NCBI GenBank assembly: GCA_964369975.1
Contig: CAYJFZ010000019.1
Coordinates: forward strand, 1 to 20,101
Direction: 5' to 3'
DNA: 20,101 bases
Source: RGIG3102 sp964369975
GTDB taxonomy: Bacteria > Bacillota > Clostridia > Oscillospirales > Ruminococcaceae
Part shown: in pieces, positions 14,187 through 20,101 of the stretch
Layout of the letters: the number at the start of each line of letters is the position of its first letter
How positions within the stretch are numbered: the first letter of the stretch is position 1
Made by a program: the position numbers and the translations under genes
The notes under the pieces: generated by a model
Told to the model about the DNA's origin: nothing
Database searches by the model: none
The model's input: only the letters and a program-made list of their open reading frames with translations

Positions 14187-16025
14187 ATGTTAGATAAAAA
14201 ACTACAATCAGCTTTATTAAATGTTCAAAAACCTGCAAGATATACAGGCGGTGAACAGGGCTGTGTTATAAAAAACAAAGAAGATATTGACATACATTTT
14301 ACATTTTGCTTTCCTGATACATATGAAATAGGTATGTCTCACTTAGGCTTAAAAGTAATTTATGAAACACTCAATAATCAAAAAAATATCTGGTGTGAAA
14401 GAGCTTTTACACCTTGGATTGATATGCTAAGCGAAATGAGAGAAAATAAAATTCCTTTATATTCTCTTGAAAGTAAAACACCTTTAATAGATATGGATAT
14501 CTTAGGTTTTACTTTGCAGTATGAGTTATTATATACAAATATTTTAGCTATGCTTGAATTATCAAATATTCCTTTTAAGGCAAGTGAAAGAGATATGTCT
14601 TACCCATTAATCTATGCAGCAGGGCCAAATAGCTGTAATGCTGAGCCTATTGCTGATTGGTTTGATGTTATGCTTTTAGGTGAGGGTGAGTATCACACTG
14701 TTGAATTATGCAATGTGTATGCGAAATGTAAAAAAGAAGGCAAAACAAAACTTGAAACTCTAAAAGAATTAAGTAAAATAGAAGGCGTTTATGTGCCTTC
14801 ATTTTATGATGTTAGTTATAATGAAGATAATACTATAAAACAAATTATACCTTTACATAATGCGCCTATGCCTTGCTCAAAAGCTATTATAAAAGACTTT
14901 GCTACTTTACCTATACCGACTGAGTTTGTAGTGCCTATTATTGGTGCTGTTCACGATAGGGCTATGGTTGAAGTATTAAGAGGCTGTATTCGTGGTTGTA
15001 GATTTTGTCAAGCTGGCTTTATTTATCGCCCATTTAGACAAAGAGATAAAGATTTAATTAATAACGGCGCAAAAGAGCTATGTTATAACACAGGCTATGA
15101 TGAAATTTCCTTATCATCTTTATCGACAAGTGATCATACACAGCTTGAGGAAATTATGGATGATTTACTCGACTGGACACCTAAAGAAAATATAAATATT
15201 TCTCTACCGTCACTTAGAATAGATAACTTTTCTGAAAGTTTAATTGAAAAAACTCAACGAGTAAGACAAAGTGGCTTAACTTTTGCCCCTGAAGCTGGTA
15301 CTCAAAGACTTCGTGATATTATAAATAAAAATATCGAAGAAGAAGAAATAGAAAAAACATGTCGCCTTGCTTTTGAAAAGGGGTATAGCAGTGTTAAGTT
15401 ATACTTTATGATGGGGCTACCTGGTGAAACTTATGAAGATATAAAAGGAATAGCTGATACAGCACAAAGAATAATAGATTTATACTATTCTTTAGAAAAT
15501 AGACCAAAACAAAAGGGAATAACTATTTCTATAAGTGTTGCTTGCTTTGTTCCAAAACCTTTTACACCTTTTCAATTTTTTGGACAAGACTCCTTAGAAA
15601 TTTTAAAAGGAAAACAAAAATATCTTTTAGAGTGTATAAGTAAAAATAAAAGAATTAAATTAAGCTATCACGATGTAAATGTAAGCTTTATTGAGGCGGT
15701 ATTTGCAAGGGGAGATAGAAGACAGTCAGATGTTATTATCTCAGCTTATAAAAAAGGTTGTATTTTTGATGGCTGGAATGAAACATTCAAACCAGAATTA
15801 TGGATAGAGGCTTTCAAAGAAGCTAATATTGATATGAACTTTTATGCTAATAGAGATAGACAGTACGATGAAATTAACCCTTGGGAGCATATAGACTATG
15901 GTCCAAGTAAAGAATTTTTAATCGAGGAGTATGAAAAATCTTTAAAAGCTATCACAACACAGCCTTGCGATATGCATTGTGCAAACTGTGGTGCAAATAA
16001 ATTTTTAGGGAGGGCATGCTTTTGA
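14187..16025 (+). CDS. TIGR03960 family B12-binding-like radical SAM protein
   Basis: This is a 612-residue radical SAM protein of the TIGR03960 family. The N-terminal third looks like a B12-binding-type Rossmann domain (FTFCFPDTYEIGMSHLGLKV, LGFTLQYELLYTNIL, AAGPNSCNAEP, LLGEGEYHTVELC). The radical SAM core holds the cluster motif CIRGCRFC (C267, C271, C274) and blocks such as EISLSSLSTSDH, LTFAPEAGTQRLRDIINKNI and KLYFMMGLPGETYEDI. The C-terminus carries a second cysteine set (C594, C598, C601, C611), which could hold another cluster. GGAGGG precedes the ATG. It overlaps the TIGR03936 gene by 4 bases; in some bacteria the two are fused. A role in RNA modification or ribosome biogenesis has been suspected from neighbours, but the reaction is unknown to me. 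Confidence 0.93.
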   Translation: MLDKKLQSALLNVQKPARYTGGEQGCVIKNKEDIDIHFTFCFPDTYEIGMSHLGLKVIYETLNNQKNIWCERAFTPWIDMLSEMRENKIPLYSLESKTPLIDMDILGFTLQYELLYTNILAMLELSNIPFKASERDMSYPLIYAAGPNSCNAEPIADWFDVMLLGEGEYHTVELCNVYAKCKKEGKTKLETLKELSKIEGVYVPSFYDVSYNEDNTIKQIIPLHNAPMPCSKAIIKDFATLPIPTEFVVPIIGAVHDRAMVEVLRGCIRGCRFCQAGFIYRPFRQRDKDLINNGAKELCYNTGYDEISLSSLSTSDHTQLEEIMDDLLDWTPKENINISLPSLRIDNFSESLIEKTQRVRQSGLTFAPEAGTQRLRDIINKNIEEEEIEKTCRLAFEKGYSSVKLYFMMGLPGETYEDIKGIADTAQRIIDLYYSLENRPKQKGITISISVACFVPKPFTPFQFFGQDSLEILKGKQKYLLECISKNKRIKLSYHDVNVSFIEAVFARGDRRQSDVIISAYKKGCIFDGWNETFKPELWIEAFKEANIDMNFYANRDRQYDEINPWEHIDYGPSKEFLIEEYEKSLKAITTQPCDMHCANCGANKFLGRACF

Positions 16026-16690
16026 AAACAGTAAGATTAAAATTCAATAAAGTTGGCTTAAGTATATTTTTCTCTCAATTAGATTTACAAAGAGTTTTTG
16101 CAAGAGCTTTTAGAAAATCAAAACTTCCTGTATGGTACTCTCAAGGCTTTAACCCTCATATTTATATGAGTTTTACTCTACCTTTGCCTTTAGGGCATTA
16201 TAGTTATTGCGAAAGTGTTGACTTTCGTTTAGTAGAAGATATGCCTTTTAGTGATATATTAAGGGCTTTAAAAGACACTTTACCTTCCGGTATCGAGCTT
16301 TTAGAAATAAGTGAAGTTGACTATAAGGGTGAAGATATCCGCTGGGCTGAGTATAACATCACTTTATATAATGAAACCGAAAATACTAAAAATGCACTTA
16401 ATATATTTAATGCAGAAAATGAAGTTTTAATAGAAAAGAAATCTAAAAAGAAAACTCAAACTGTTAATTTAAAAGATTTTGTTAAAAGCGTAGAAATAGT
16501 AAGTGAAGAAGAAAATATTATTAATATTTCTTGCATTTTTTCATCAGGAATAAAAAATAACTTAAATCCTAATTTATTTTTAAATTACTTAGAAACTATC
16601 AGTGATATCAAAACTTTTGAAAGTAAGGTAGTAAGAATAAAACTTTTTGATGAAAATATGAAGATTTTGCAAAAAAAGACTTGCAATTAG
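16022..16690 (+). CDS. TIGR03936 family radical-SAM-associated protein (DUF2344)
   Basis: This is a 222-residue partner of the preceding radical SAM protein. The N-terminal DUF2344 region shows KFNKVGLSIFFSQLDLQRVF, FRKSKLPVWYSQGFNPHIYM and SFTLPLPLGHYSYCESVDF; the rest is variable and lysine-rich around residue 145. I chose the TTG at 16022, which overlaps the upstream stop as TTGA, because GGGAGGG (16008-16014) is 7 bases away; the in-frame ATG at 16016 is only 1 base from that Shine-Dalgarno. Its role is unknown, and tight coupling implies a complex or a shared substrate with the radical SAM protein. In other Clostridia a ribonuclease E/G gene and the L21 operon often follow; here rplS follows. 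Confidence 0.9.
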   Translation: MKTVRLKFNKVGLSIFFSQLDLQRVFARAFRKSKLPVWYSQGFNPHIYMSFTLPLPLGHYSYCESVDFRLVEDMPFSDILRALKDTLPSGIELLEISEVDYKGEDIRWAEYNITLYNETENTKNALNIFNAENEVLIEKKSKKKTQTVNLKDFVKSVEIVSEEENIINISCIFSSGIKNNLNPNLFLNYLETISDIKTFESKVVRIKLFDENMKILQKKTCN

Positions 16691-16709
16691 CTTGATAATG
16701 TGTTAATAT
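16681..16709 (+). promoter_or_regulatory. Sigma-A type promoter (extended -10) for rplS
   Basis: TTGCAA (16681-16686) is followed after 17 bases by TAATAT (16704-16709), preceded by TGT, an extended -10. The -35 overlaps the end of the TIGR03936 gene. Transcription from about 16716 would contain the full structured leader. Confidence 0.6.
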
Positions 16710-16714
16710 ATTTA

Positions 16715-16830
16715 GGCGTTAGTATCTGTTGAGCCATCAACGGGGTTAATGTATATCATTAAGCGGGTAGTCCTCTGTCAATAAAAAGTTATTGAGTATG
16801 AATATCTGATAAAATTATGGAGGAATGAAA
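16715..16830 (+). ncRNA. Structured 5' leader of rplS (candidate L19 autoregulatory leader)
   Basis: Three hairpins can be drawn: GTTGA/TCAAC (16728-16732 with 16737-16741, extendable), TTAATG/CATTAA (16746-16751 with 16757-16762), and CAATAA/TTATTG (16779-16784 with 16789-16794). The segment TCCTC (16771-16775) is complementary to the Shine-Dalgarno GAGGA (16820-16824), and CCTC within it could instead pair with GGGG (16742-16745). Rfam has an L19 leader family in Firmicutes, but I cannot confirm membership by eye. Confidence 0.5.
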
Positions 16831-17175
16831 ATGGACGCAATTAAATTGATGACAGACGGCATGATTAAAACTGAAAAACCAAAATTCAATGTAGGTGATA
16901 CAGTTAAAGTTCATGTTCGTATTAAAGAAGGCGAAAAAGAAAGAGTTCAGCTTTTCGAAGGCACTGTTATAGCGAAAAAACACGGCGGAATTTCTGAAAC
17001 ATTTACAGTAAGAAGAACATCTTACGGTGTTGGTGTTGAAAGAGTTTTCCCAATCAACTCACCTTTTGTTGAAAAAGTTGAAGTTGTTCGTTATGGTAGA
17101 GTTCGTCGTGCAAAACTGTTCTACTTAAGAGACCGCGTAGGTAAAGCTGCAAAAGTAAAAGAAAGATTAAGATAA
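16831..17175 (+). CDS. rplS: 50S ribosomal protein L19
   Basis: L19 sits at the interface of the 30S and 50S subunits and takes part in bridge contacts. The 114-residue product carries the family signature throughout: FNVGDTVKVHVRIKEGEKER, QLFEGTVIAKKHGG, SETFTVRRTSYGVGVERVFP and VRYGRVRRAKLFYLRDRVGK. ATG 16831 was chosen because GGAGG (16819-16823) is 7 bases away; the in-frame ATG at 16825 directly abuts the Shine-Dalgarno. The gene uses rather more C-ending and CGT codons than its neighbours, as expected for high expression. It forms a unit of its own, with an extended -10 promoter, a leader of more than 100 bases and a strong terminator. The trmD gene that usually precedes rplS is not here. 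Confidence 0.98.
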   Translation: MDAIKLMTDGMIKTEKPKFNVGDTVKVHVRIKEGEKERVQLFEGTVIAKKHGGISETFTVRRTSYGVGVERVFPINSPFVEKVEVVRYGRVRRAKLFYLRDRVGKAAKVKERLR

Positions 17176-17185
17176 TTAATTTTTG

Positions 17186-17211
17186 AGGGACAATTAATTT
17201 GTCCCTTTTTT
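17186..17211 (+). terminator. Intrinsic terminator after rplS
   Basis: AGGGACAA (17186-17193) pairs with TTGTCCCT (17199-17206) around a 5-base loop, followed by a run of T's to 17211. It is the most GC-rich hairpin in the window and a clear rho-independent terminator. Confidence 0.92.
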
Positions 17212-17224
17212 GTATTTTAAATAT

Positions 17225-17253
17225 TTGCTGATTTTATATTTTTGTGGTATAAT
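17225..17253 (+). promoter_or_regulatory. Sigma-A type promoter (extended -10) for the signal peptidase operon
   Basis: TTGCTG (17225-17230) and a consensus TATAAT (17248-17253) are 17 bases apart, with TGG before the -10 box. The predicted leader is only about 14 bases and begins at the Shine-Dalgarno GAGGTGA (17263-17269). Confidence 0.75.
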
Positions 17254-17273
17254 ACGGCTATTGAGGTGATTTT

Positions 17274-17780
17274 ATGAAAACAATTTTTGAAATATTAGAA
17301 ACTATTTGTATAGCGATTATTTTTATATCCATTTTTGTTATTTTAGGGATTAGACCTGTGACAGTTACAGGTATTTCTATGAGTAATACTTTACAAGATG
17401 GAGATAGGGTAATAATTTCTAATTTAATGTATGAAGCCCAAAAAGGGGATATAGTAGTAGTTGATAAAAACAACTACTTTGATAAACCTATAATAAAAAG
17501 AGTTATAGCAACAGAAGGCGATAAGGTTTTTATAGATTACTCAACAGGTGATGTGTATGTTAATGATGAATTGTTAGATGAAGATTATATATACGAGAAG
17601 ATAACACCTTCTAATAAAGAAAATTTAGATATAATTGTGCCAGACGGCCATGTATTTTTATTAGGTGATAATAGGAATAATTCAGGCGACTCAAGGCAAA
17701 GTGGCACTTTTGATGAAGCGCTACTTTTAGGCGAGGTAATGTTTAGATATTATCCTTTATCGCAGTTTGGAGGAGTTTAG
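17274..17780 (+). CDS. lepB: Signal peptidase I
   Basis: Type I signal peptidase is a membrane-bound Ser/Lys protease that removes signal peptides from secreted proteins. The 168-residue Gram-positive-type protein has one N-terminal membrane segment (about 8-26) and then the catalytic domain. S35 in GISMSNTLQDGD is the expected nucleophile and K75 in IIKRVIATEGD the general base; box E is GDNRNNSGDSR. The proline common after SMx is replaced by Asn (SMSNTL), a variant I have seen in clostridial members, so activity should be kept. GAGGTGA is 4 bases before the ATG. It is the first gene of an operon with rbgA, rnhB and yraN, an order common in Clostridia downstream of rplS. Confidence 0.96.
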   Translation: MKTIFEILETICIAIIFISIFVILGIRPVTVTGISMSNTLQDGDRVIISNLMYEAQKGDIVVVDKNNYFDKPIIKRVIATEGDKVFIDYSTGDVYVNDELLDEDYIYEKITPSNKENLDIIVPDGHVFLLGDNRNNSGDSRQSGTFDEALLLGEVMFRYYPLSQFGGV

Positions 17781-17781
17781 T

Positions 17782-18690
17782 ATGAGTGATATGATAAACT
17801 CTGATAATTTTAATGTAAATTCAAAGAGTATTCACTGGTTTCCTGGGCATATGATGAAAACGCTAAGGTTAATGGTTAGCGAAATTAAAAATGTTGATGT
17901 AGTTATAGTTTTATTAGATGCAAGGATACCTTTTTCAAGCCAAAACCCAGAAATAAATGAAATCATAAAAGACAAACCTAAAATATATATACTTAATAAG
18001 CAAGACTTAGCAGATAGTCAAATTACTAATCAATGGATAAAGTATTTTAAAAGTAATGGAATGGGTGCTATTGCACTCAATTCAAAAACTGGCAAAAACT
18101 TTACAAATATAAAAGCTCAAATTGAAACAGAACTAAAAGAGCTTTTAGAAAAAAGAATGAATAAAGGCATAGAAAATAGCAAAATTAGAGCTATGCTTGT
18201 AGGTATTCCAAATGTCGGAAAGTCTACTTTTATAAATAATTTAGCAGGACAAAATAGGGCAAAAGCACAAGATAGACCCGGCGTTACAAGAGGTAAGCAA
18301 TGGATAACTGTGCAAAATTTTGATTTACTTGATATGCCTGGTGTTCTTTGGAGAAAATTCGATAACCAAAATATTGCTGCAAACCTTGCCTTTATAGGCT
18401 CAATAAAAGATGATGTTTTAGATATTGAAACTATTGCTGTTAGCTTAATTGAGCAATTAAAAATAATAAATCCTACAGCTTTACAAGAAAGATACTCTTT
18501 AACTGATGAAGATATAGCTTTATCTTCTTTTGATGTTTTAAGAAAAATAGCAAGAAAAAGAGGAATGCTACTTCCTAAAAATGAAGAAAATACAGAAAGA
18601 GCAGCTATAATGCTTTGTGATGAATTTAGGGCTTCTAAAATAGGTAGAATTACTTTAGAAAAACCGCCACAAGAAGAAATTAATGAGTAG
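17782..18690 (+). CDS. rbgA: Ribosome biogenesis GTPase RbgA (YlqF)
   Basis: RbgA is a circularly permuted GTPase needed for a late step of 50S subunit assembly. The 302-residue protein has the permuted motif order: G4 NKQD (N72 onward), then G1 GIPNVGKST (141-149), G2 around RPGVTRG, and G3 DMPGV (D184). The N-terminal WFPGHMMKTLR block is typical, and a C-terminal helical RNA-binding domain follows from about residue 220. ATG 17782 is 6 bases after GGAGGAG (17769-17775), which lies at the end of the signal peptidase gene; an upstream in-frame TTG at 17767 would overlap the Shine-Dalgarno and is rejected. The gene overlaps rnhB by 8 bases. Confidence 0.96.
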   Translation: MSDMINSDNFNVNSKSIHWFPGHMMKTLRLMVSEIKNVDVVIVLLDARIPFSSQNPEINEIIKDKPKIYILNKQDLADSQITNQWIKYFKSNGMGAIALNSKTGKNFTNIKAQIETELKELLEKRMNKGIENSKIRAMLVGIPNVGKSTFINNLAGQNRAKAQDRPGVTRGKQWITVQNFDLLDMPGVLWRKFDNQNIAANLAFIGSIKDDVLDIETIAVSLIEQLKIINPTALQERYSLTDEDIALSSFDVLRKIARKRGMLLPKNEENTERAAIMLCDEFRASKIGRITLEKPPQEEINE

Positions 18691-19303
18691 TTTATTTGAT
18701 TTTGATAACGAATATAGAAATACATATAAAATTATAGCAGGCGTAGACGAAGCAGGCAGAGGGCCTTTATGCGGGCCTGTTTGTTGTGCTGCTGTAATTT
18801 TAAAGCCTAATTATTGTAATGATAGAATAACTGACTCAAAGAAATTAAGTGAAGCTAAAAGAGAGGCTCTTTTTGATGAAATTATTGATAATTCTTTATC
18901 TCATAGTATCGTATTTGTTTGTGAAAAAGAAATTGATGAAATAAATATCTTAAACGCCACTTTAAAAGGTATGGAAGATGCTGTAAAGTCACTTACCTTG
19001 GCAGCTGATTTAGTCCTTATTGACGGCAATAAAATACCTTTAGGCCTTGAAAATACTGCTAAAAGCATAGTAAAAGGTGATTTAAATAGCCAAAGCATCG
19101 CTGCGGCTTCTATTTTAGCAAAAGTATCAAGAGATAGGTATATGAAAAAATTAAGTGAAGATTATCCTTTATATCTATTAGAAAAGCATAAAGGTTATGG
19201 AACAAAAGAGCATTATTTACTTTTAGAAAAATATGGCGTACCACATTTTTATAGAAAAACTTTTTTGAAAAAGAGAAGTGATTTAAGATGGATAGAAGAT
19301 TAA
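18683..19303 (+). CDS. rnhB: Ribonuclease HII
   Basis: RNase HII cleaves RNA in RNA/DNA hybrids and at single ribonucleotides embedded in DNA. The 206-residue product carries the active-site carboxylates: D22 and E23 in AGVDEAGRGPLCGPV, and D114 in VLIDGNKIP, with a fourth in VKGDLNSQSIAAASILAKVSRDRYM. ITDSKKLSEAKRE and KHKGYGTKEHY are further family blocks. The start codon ATG lies in the end of rbgA (ATGAGTAG), with only a weak AGAAG upstream, so translation should be coupled to rbgA. The 3' end overlaps yraN by 16 bases. Confidence 0.97.
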   Translation: MSSLFDFDNEYRNTYKIIAGVDEAGRGPLCGPVCCAAVILKPNYCNDRITDSKKLSEAKREALFDEIIDNSLSHSIVFVCEKEIDEINILNATLKGMEDAVKSLTLAADLVLIDGNKIPLGLENTAKSIVKGDLNSQSIAAASILAKVSRDRYMKKLSEDYPLYLLEKHKGYGTKEHYLLLEKYGVPHFYRKTFLKKRSDLRWIED

Positions 19304-19641
19304 TAGGAAATATAGGCGAGGAAAAAGTAGCCCTTTTTTATAAAAAAGCTGGATACAATCTATTAGCTACTAATTTTAAAACAAAGTTTGGTGAAATAGA
19401 TATAATCTGCCAAAAAGATAAGCTATTAGTTTTTATAGAAGTGAAGACTCGATCATCTGCTTCTTTTGCAAAAGCCTATGAAAATGTTACCTATAAAAAA
19501 CAACAAAAAATAAAATCAACTGCTAAAATCTACATCTCAAAATATAAGTTTGATGATTTATTTGTTCGCTTTGATGTAGCCGAAGTTTATAAAAATGAAA
19601 ACGAGTATGAAATAAATATAATAGAAGATGCATTTGAATAA
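19288..19641 (+). CDS. yraN: YraN family protein (UPF0102, predicted endonuclease fold)
   Basis: This is a 117-residue YraN/UPF0102 protein, a small restriction-endonuclease-like fold of uncertain function that is often placed next to rnhB. Conserved blocks are GNIGEEKVALFYKKAGY near the N-terminus, then NFKTKFGEIDIICQ and LVFIEVKTRSS, giving the E-x-D and E-x-K metal-binding arrangement of nuclease folds, and FVRFDVAEVY near the end. The start lies inside rnhB (16-base overlap); AAGAGAAG is upstream. It ends the operon, and its stop codon lies in the left arm of the terminator hairpin. Confidence 0.93.
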   Translation: MDRRLIGNIGEEKVALFYKKAGYNLLATNFKTKFGEIDIICQKDKLLVFIEVKTRSSASFAKAYENVTYKKQQKIKSTAKIYISKYKFDDLFVRFDVAEVYKNENEYEINIIEDAFE

Positions 19642-19675
19642 AATCAGCTAATTTTTATATTAGCTGATTTTATTA
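19640..19675 (+). terminator. Terminator after yraN (possibly bidirectional)
   Basis: AAAATCAGCTAAT (19640-19652) pairs perfectly with ATTAGCTGATTTT (19659-19671) around a 6-base loop. The right arm ends in TTTT followed by ATTATTAG. The left arm overlaps the last two bases of the yraN stop codon. A-rich and T-rich flanks allow function on both strands. Confidence 0.8.
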
Positions 19676-19785
19676 TTAGTATTTTACTTTTATTAAAAGC
19701 TATCATAGTGGTGAATATAAGCTGATTAATACGAATTTAAAAATTGATATAAATAATAATTATAGATTTTAATTTATGAATAATG

Positions 19786-19791
19786 TATAAT
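19786..19791 (+). promoter_or_regulatory. Candidate -10 box for the response-regulator gene
   Basis: TATAAT at 19786-19791 is consensus and 33 bases before the ATG, but no good -35 box lies at 16 to 18 bases (TAGATT at 17). The rest of 19672-19824 is very AT-rich spacer without other features that I can support. Confidence 0.3.
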
Positions 19792-19824
19792 AAAAAAGAA
19801 AAGCATAGAAAGGAATAAACGATA

Positions 19825-20101
19825 ATGATTATAAATTTAGCTATCTGCGATGATGAAGATATACAAATCGAATACTTAAAAAATATAATTCATTCATTTG
19901 AAAAAGAATATAAATTAAATATTAATATTAAATCATTTAATTCCTCAGAAAGTTTTTTATTTCATTATGAGGAAGATAAAAATTTTGATATTCTACTATT
20001 AGATATTGAAATGGGCAAAATAAATGGAGTAGATTTAGCTAAAAAAATAAGAAAAGAAAATGAAAATATTCAAATAGTTTTTATAACAGGATTTTATGAT
20101 T
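19825..20101 (+). CDS. Response regulator receiver domain protein, probably LytTR family (3' partial)
   Basis: The first 92 residues of a two-component response regulator are visible. The receiver domain shows the acidic pair D9/D10 (AICDDEDIQIEYL), the phospho-acceptor D60 in LLLDIEMGKINGVDLAKKIR, and the switch threonine T88 in VFITGFYD. The wording of the phosphorylation segment and the early loop is typical of LytTR-type regulators (AgrA, LytR, VirR), but the DNA-binding domain lies beyond the window, so the subfamily is a guess. AAAGGA (19809-19814) is 10 bases before the ATG. It starts a new transcription unit after the yraN terminator; a sensor kinase or signalling peptide gene may follow outside the window. 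Confidence 0.85.
   Translation, partial: MIINLAICDDEDIQIEYLKNIIHSFEKEYKLNINIKSFNSSESFLFHYEEDKNFDILLLDIEMGKINGVDLAKKIRKENENIQIVFITGFYD

Noticed and set aside
17767..17781. Upstream TTG start for rbgA
   Set aside because: It would place the start inside the signal peptidase gene on top of the GGAGGAG that serves ATG 17782.
18117..18725. Long minus-strand open frame of about 200 codons
   Set aside because: It lies opposite rbgA and the start of rnhB, which are unmistakable; its translation resembles no family and it has no Shine-Dalgarno. It is a by-product of the AT-rich codon use of the real genes.
19642..19727. AGCTGATT repeated in the yraN terminator and at 19720-19727
   Set aside because: The terminator's own perfect stem is far more stable than any alternative pairing, and an 8-base match in this composition can be chance.

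Overview
This is an AT-rich bacterial chromosome segment with every supported gene on the + strand and very short spacers. Gene content and order point to a Gram-positive anaerobe of the Clostridia (Bacillota): an ylmE-sepF-ylmH-divIVA-lspA-rluD cluster, a transketolase split into two ORFs, the bifurcating transhydrogenase NfnAB, the paired TIGR03960/TIGR03936 radical-SAM genes, and an rplS-sipase-rbgA-rnhB-yraN block. Genus cannot be named from the sequence alone. No tRNA, rRNA, CRISPR array or insertion sequence was seen, and no spacer exceeds about 185 bases.

Layout. (1) 1-2858: the 3' part of miaA (tRNA isopentenylation), a membrane-anchored HlyD-like protein, and the PLP-binding YggS/YlmE protein. 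(2) 2848-8765: from a strong promoter inside the end of yggS, the division/envelope genes sepF, ylmH and divIVA, then a hairpin, then lspA, an RluD-type pseudouridine synthase, a Cof-type HAD phosphatase and the two transketolase halves, closed by a clear terminator. (3) 8810-10434: a monocistronic cardiolipin synthase with its own promoter. (4) 10458-12768: nfnAB with its own promoter, an unusual inverted repeat over the promoter/RBS, and a terminator. (5) 12747-14135: an M23 and an M50 peptidase pair resembling SpoIVFA/SpoIVFB, preceded by a possible sigma-E-type promoter. (6) 14132-16690: the radical-SAM pair. (7) 16681-17211: rplS (L19) with its own promoter, a structured leader and a terminator. 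(8) 17225-19675: signal peptidase I, RbgA (50S assembly GTPase), RNase HII and YraN as a translationally coupled operon with promoter and terminator. (9) 19825-end: the N-terminal part of a receiver-domain response regulator, cut by the window edge.

Most of the window is conserved housekeeping content, and I see no convincing new multi-gene defence or mobile system. The signals that deserve a second look are regulatory or architectural: the inverted repeat that would hide the nfnA ribosome-binding site only in read-through RNA, the rplS leader with an anti-Shine-Dalgarno element, the possible sporulation promoter in front of the M23/M50 pair, and the HlyD-like protein in the cell-division cluster. 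Several start codons were reassigned from Shine-Dalgarno spacing (yggS, rluD, rplS, rbgA, and the TIGR03936 gene, which probably uses TTG).
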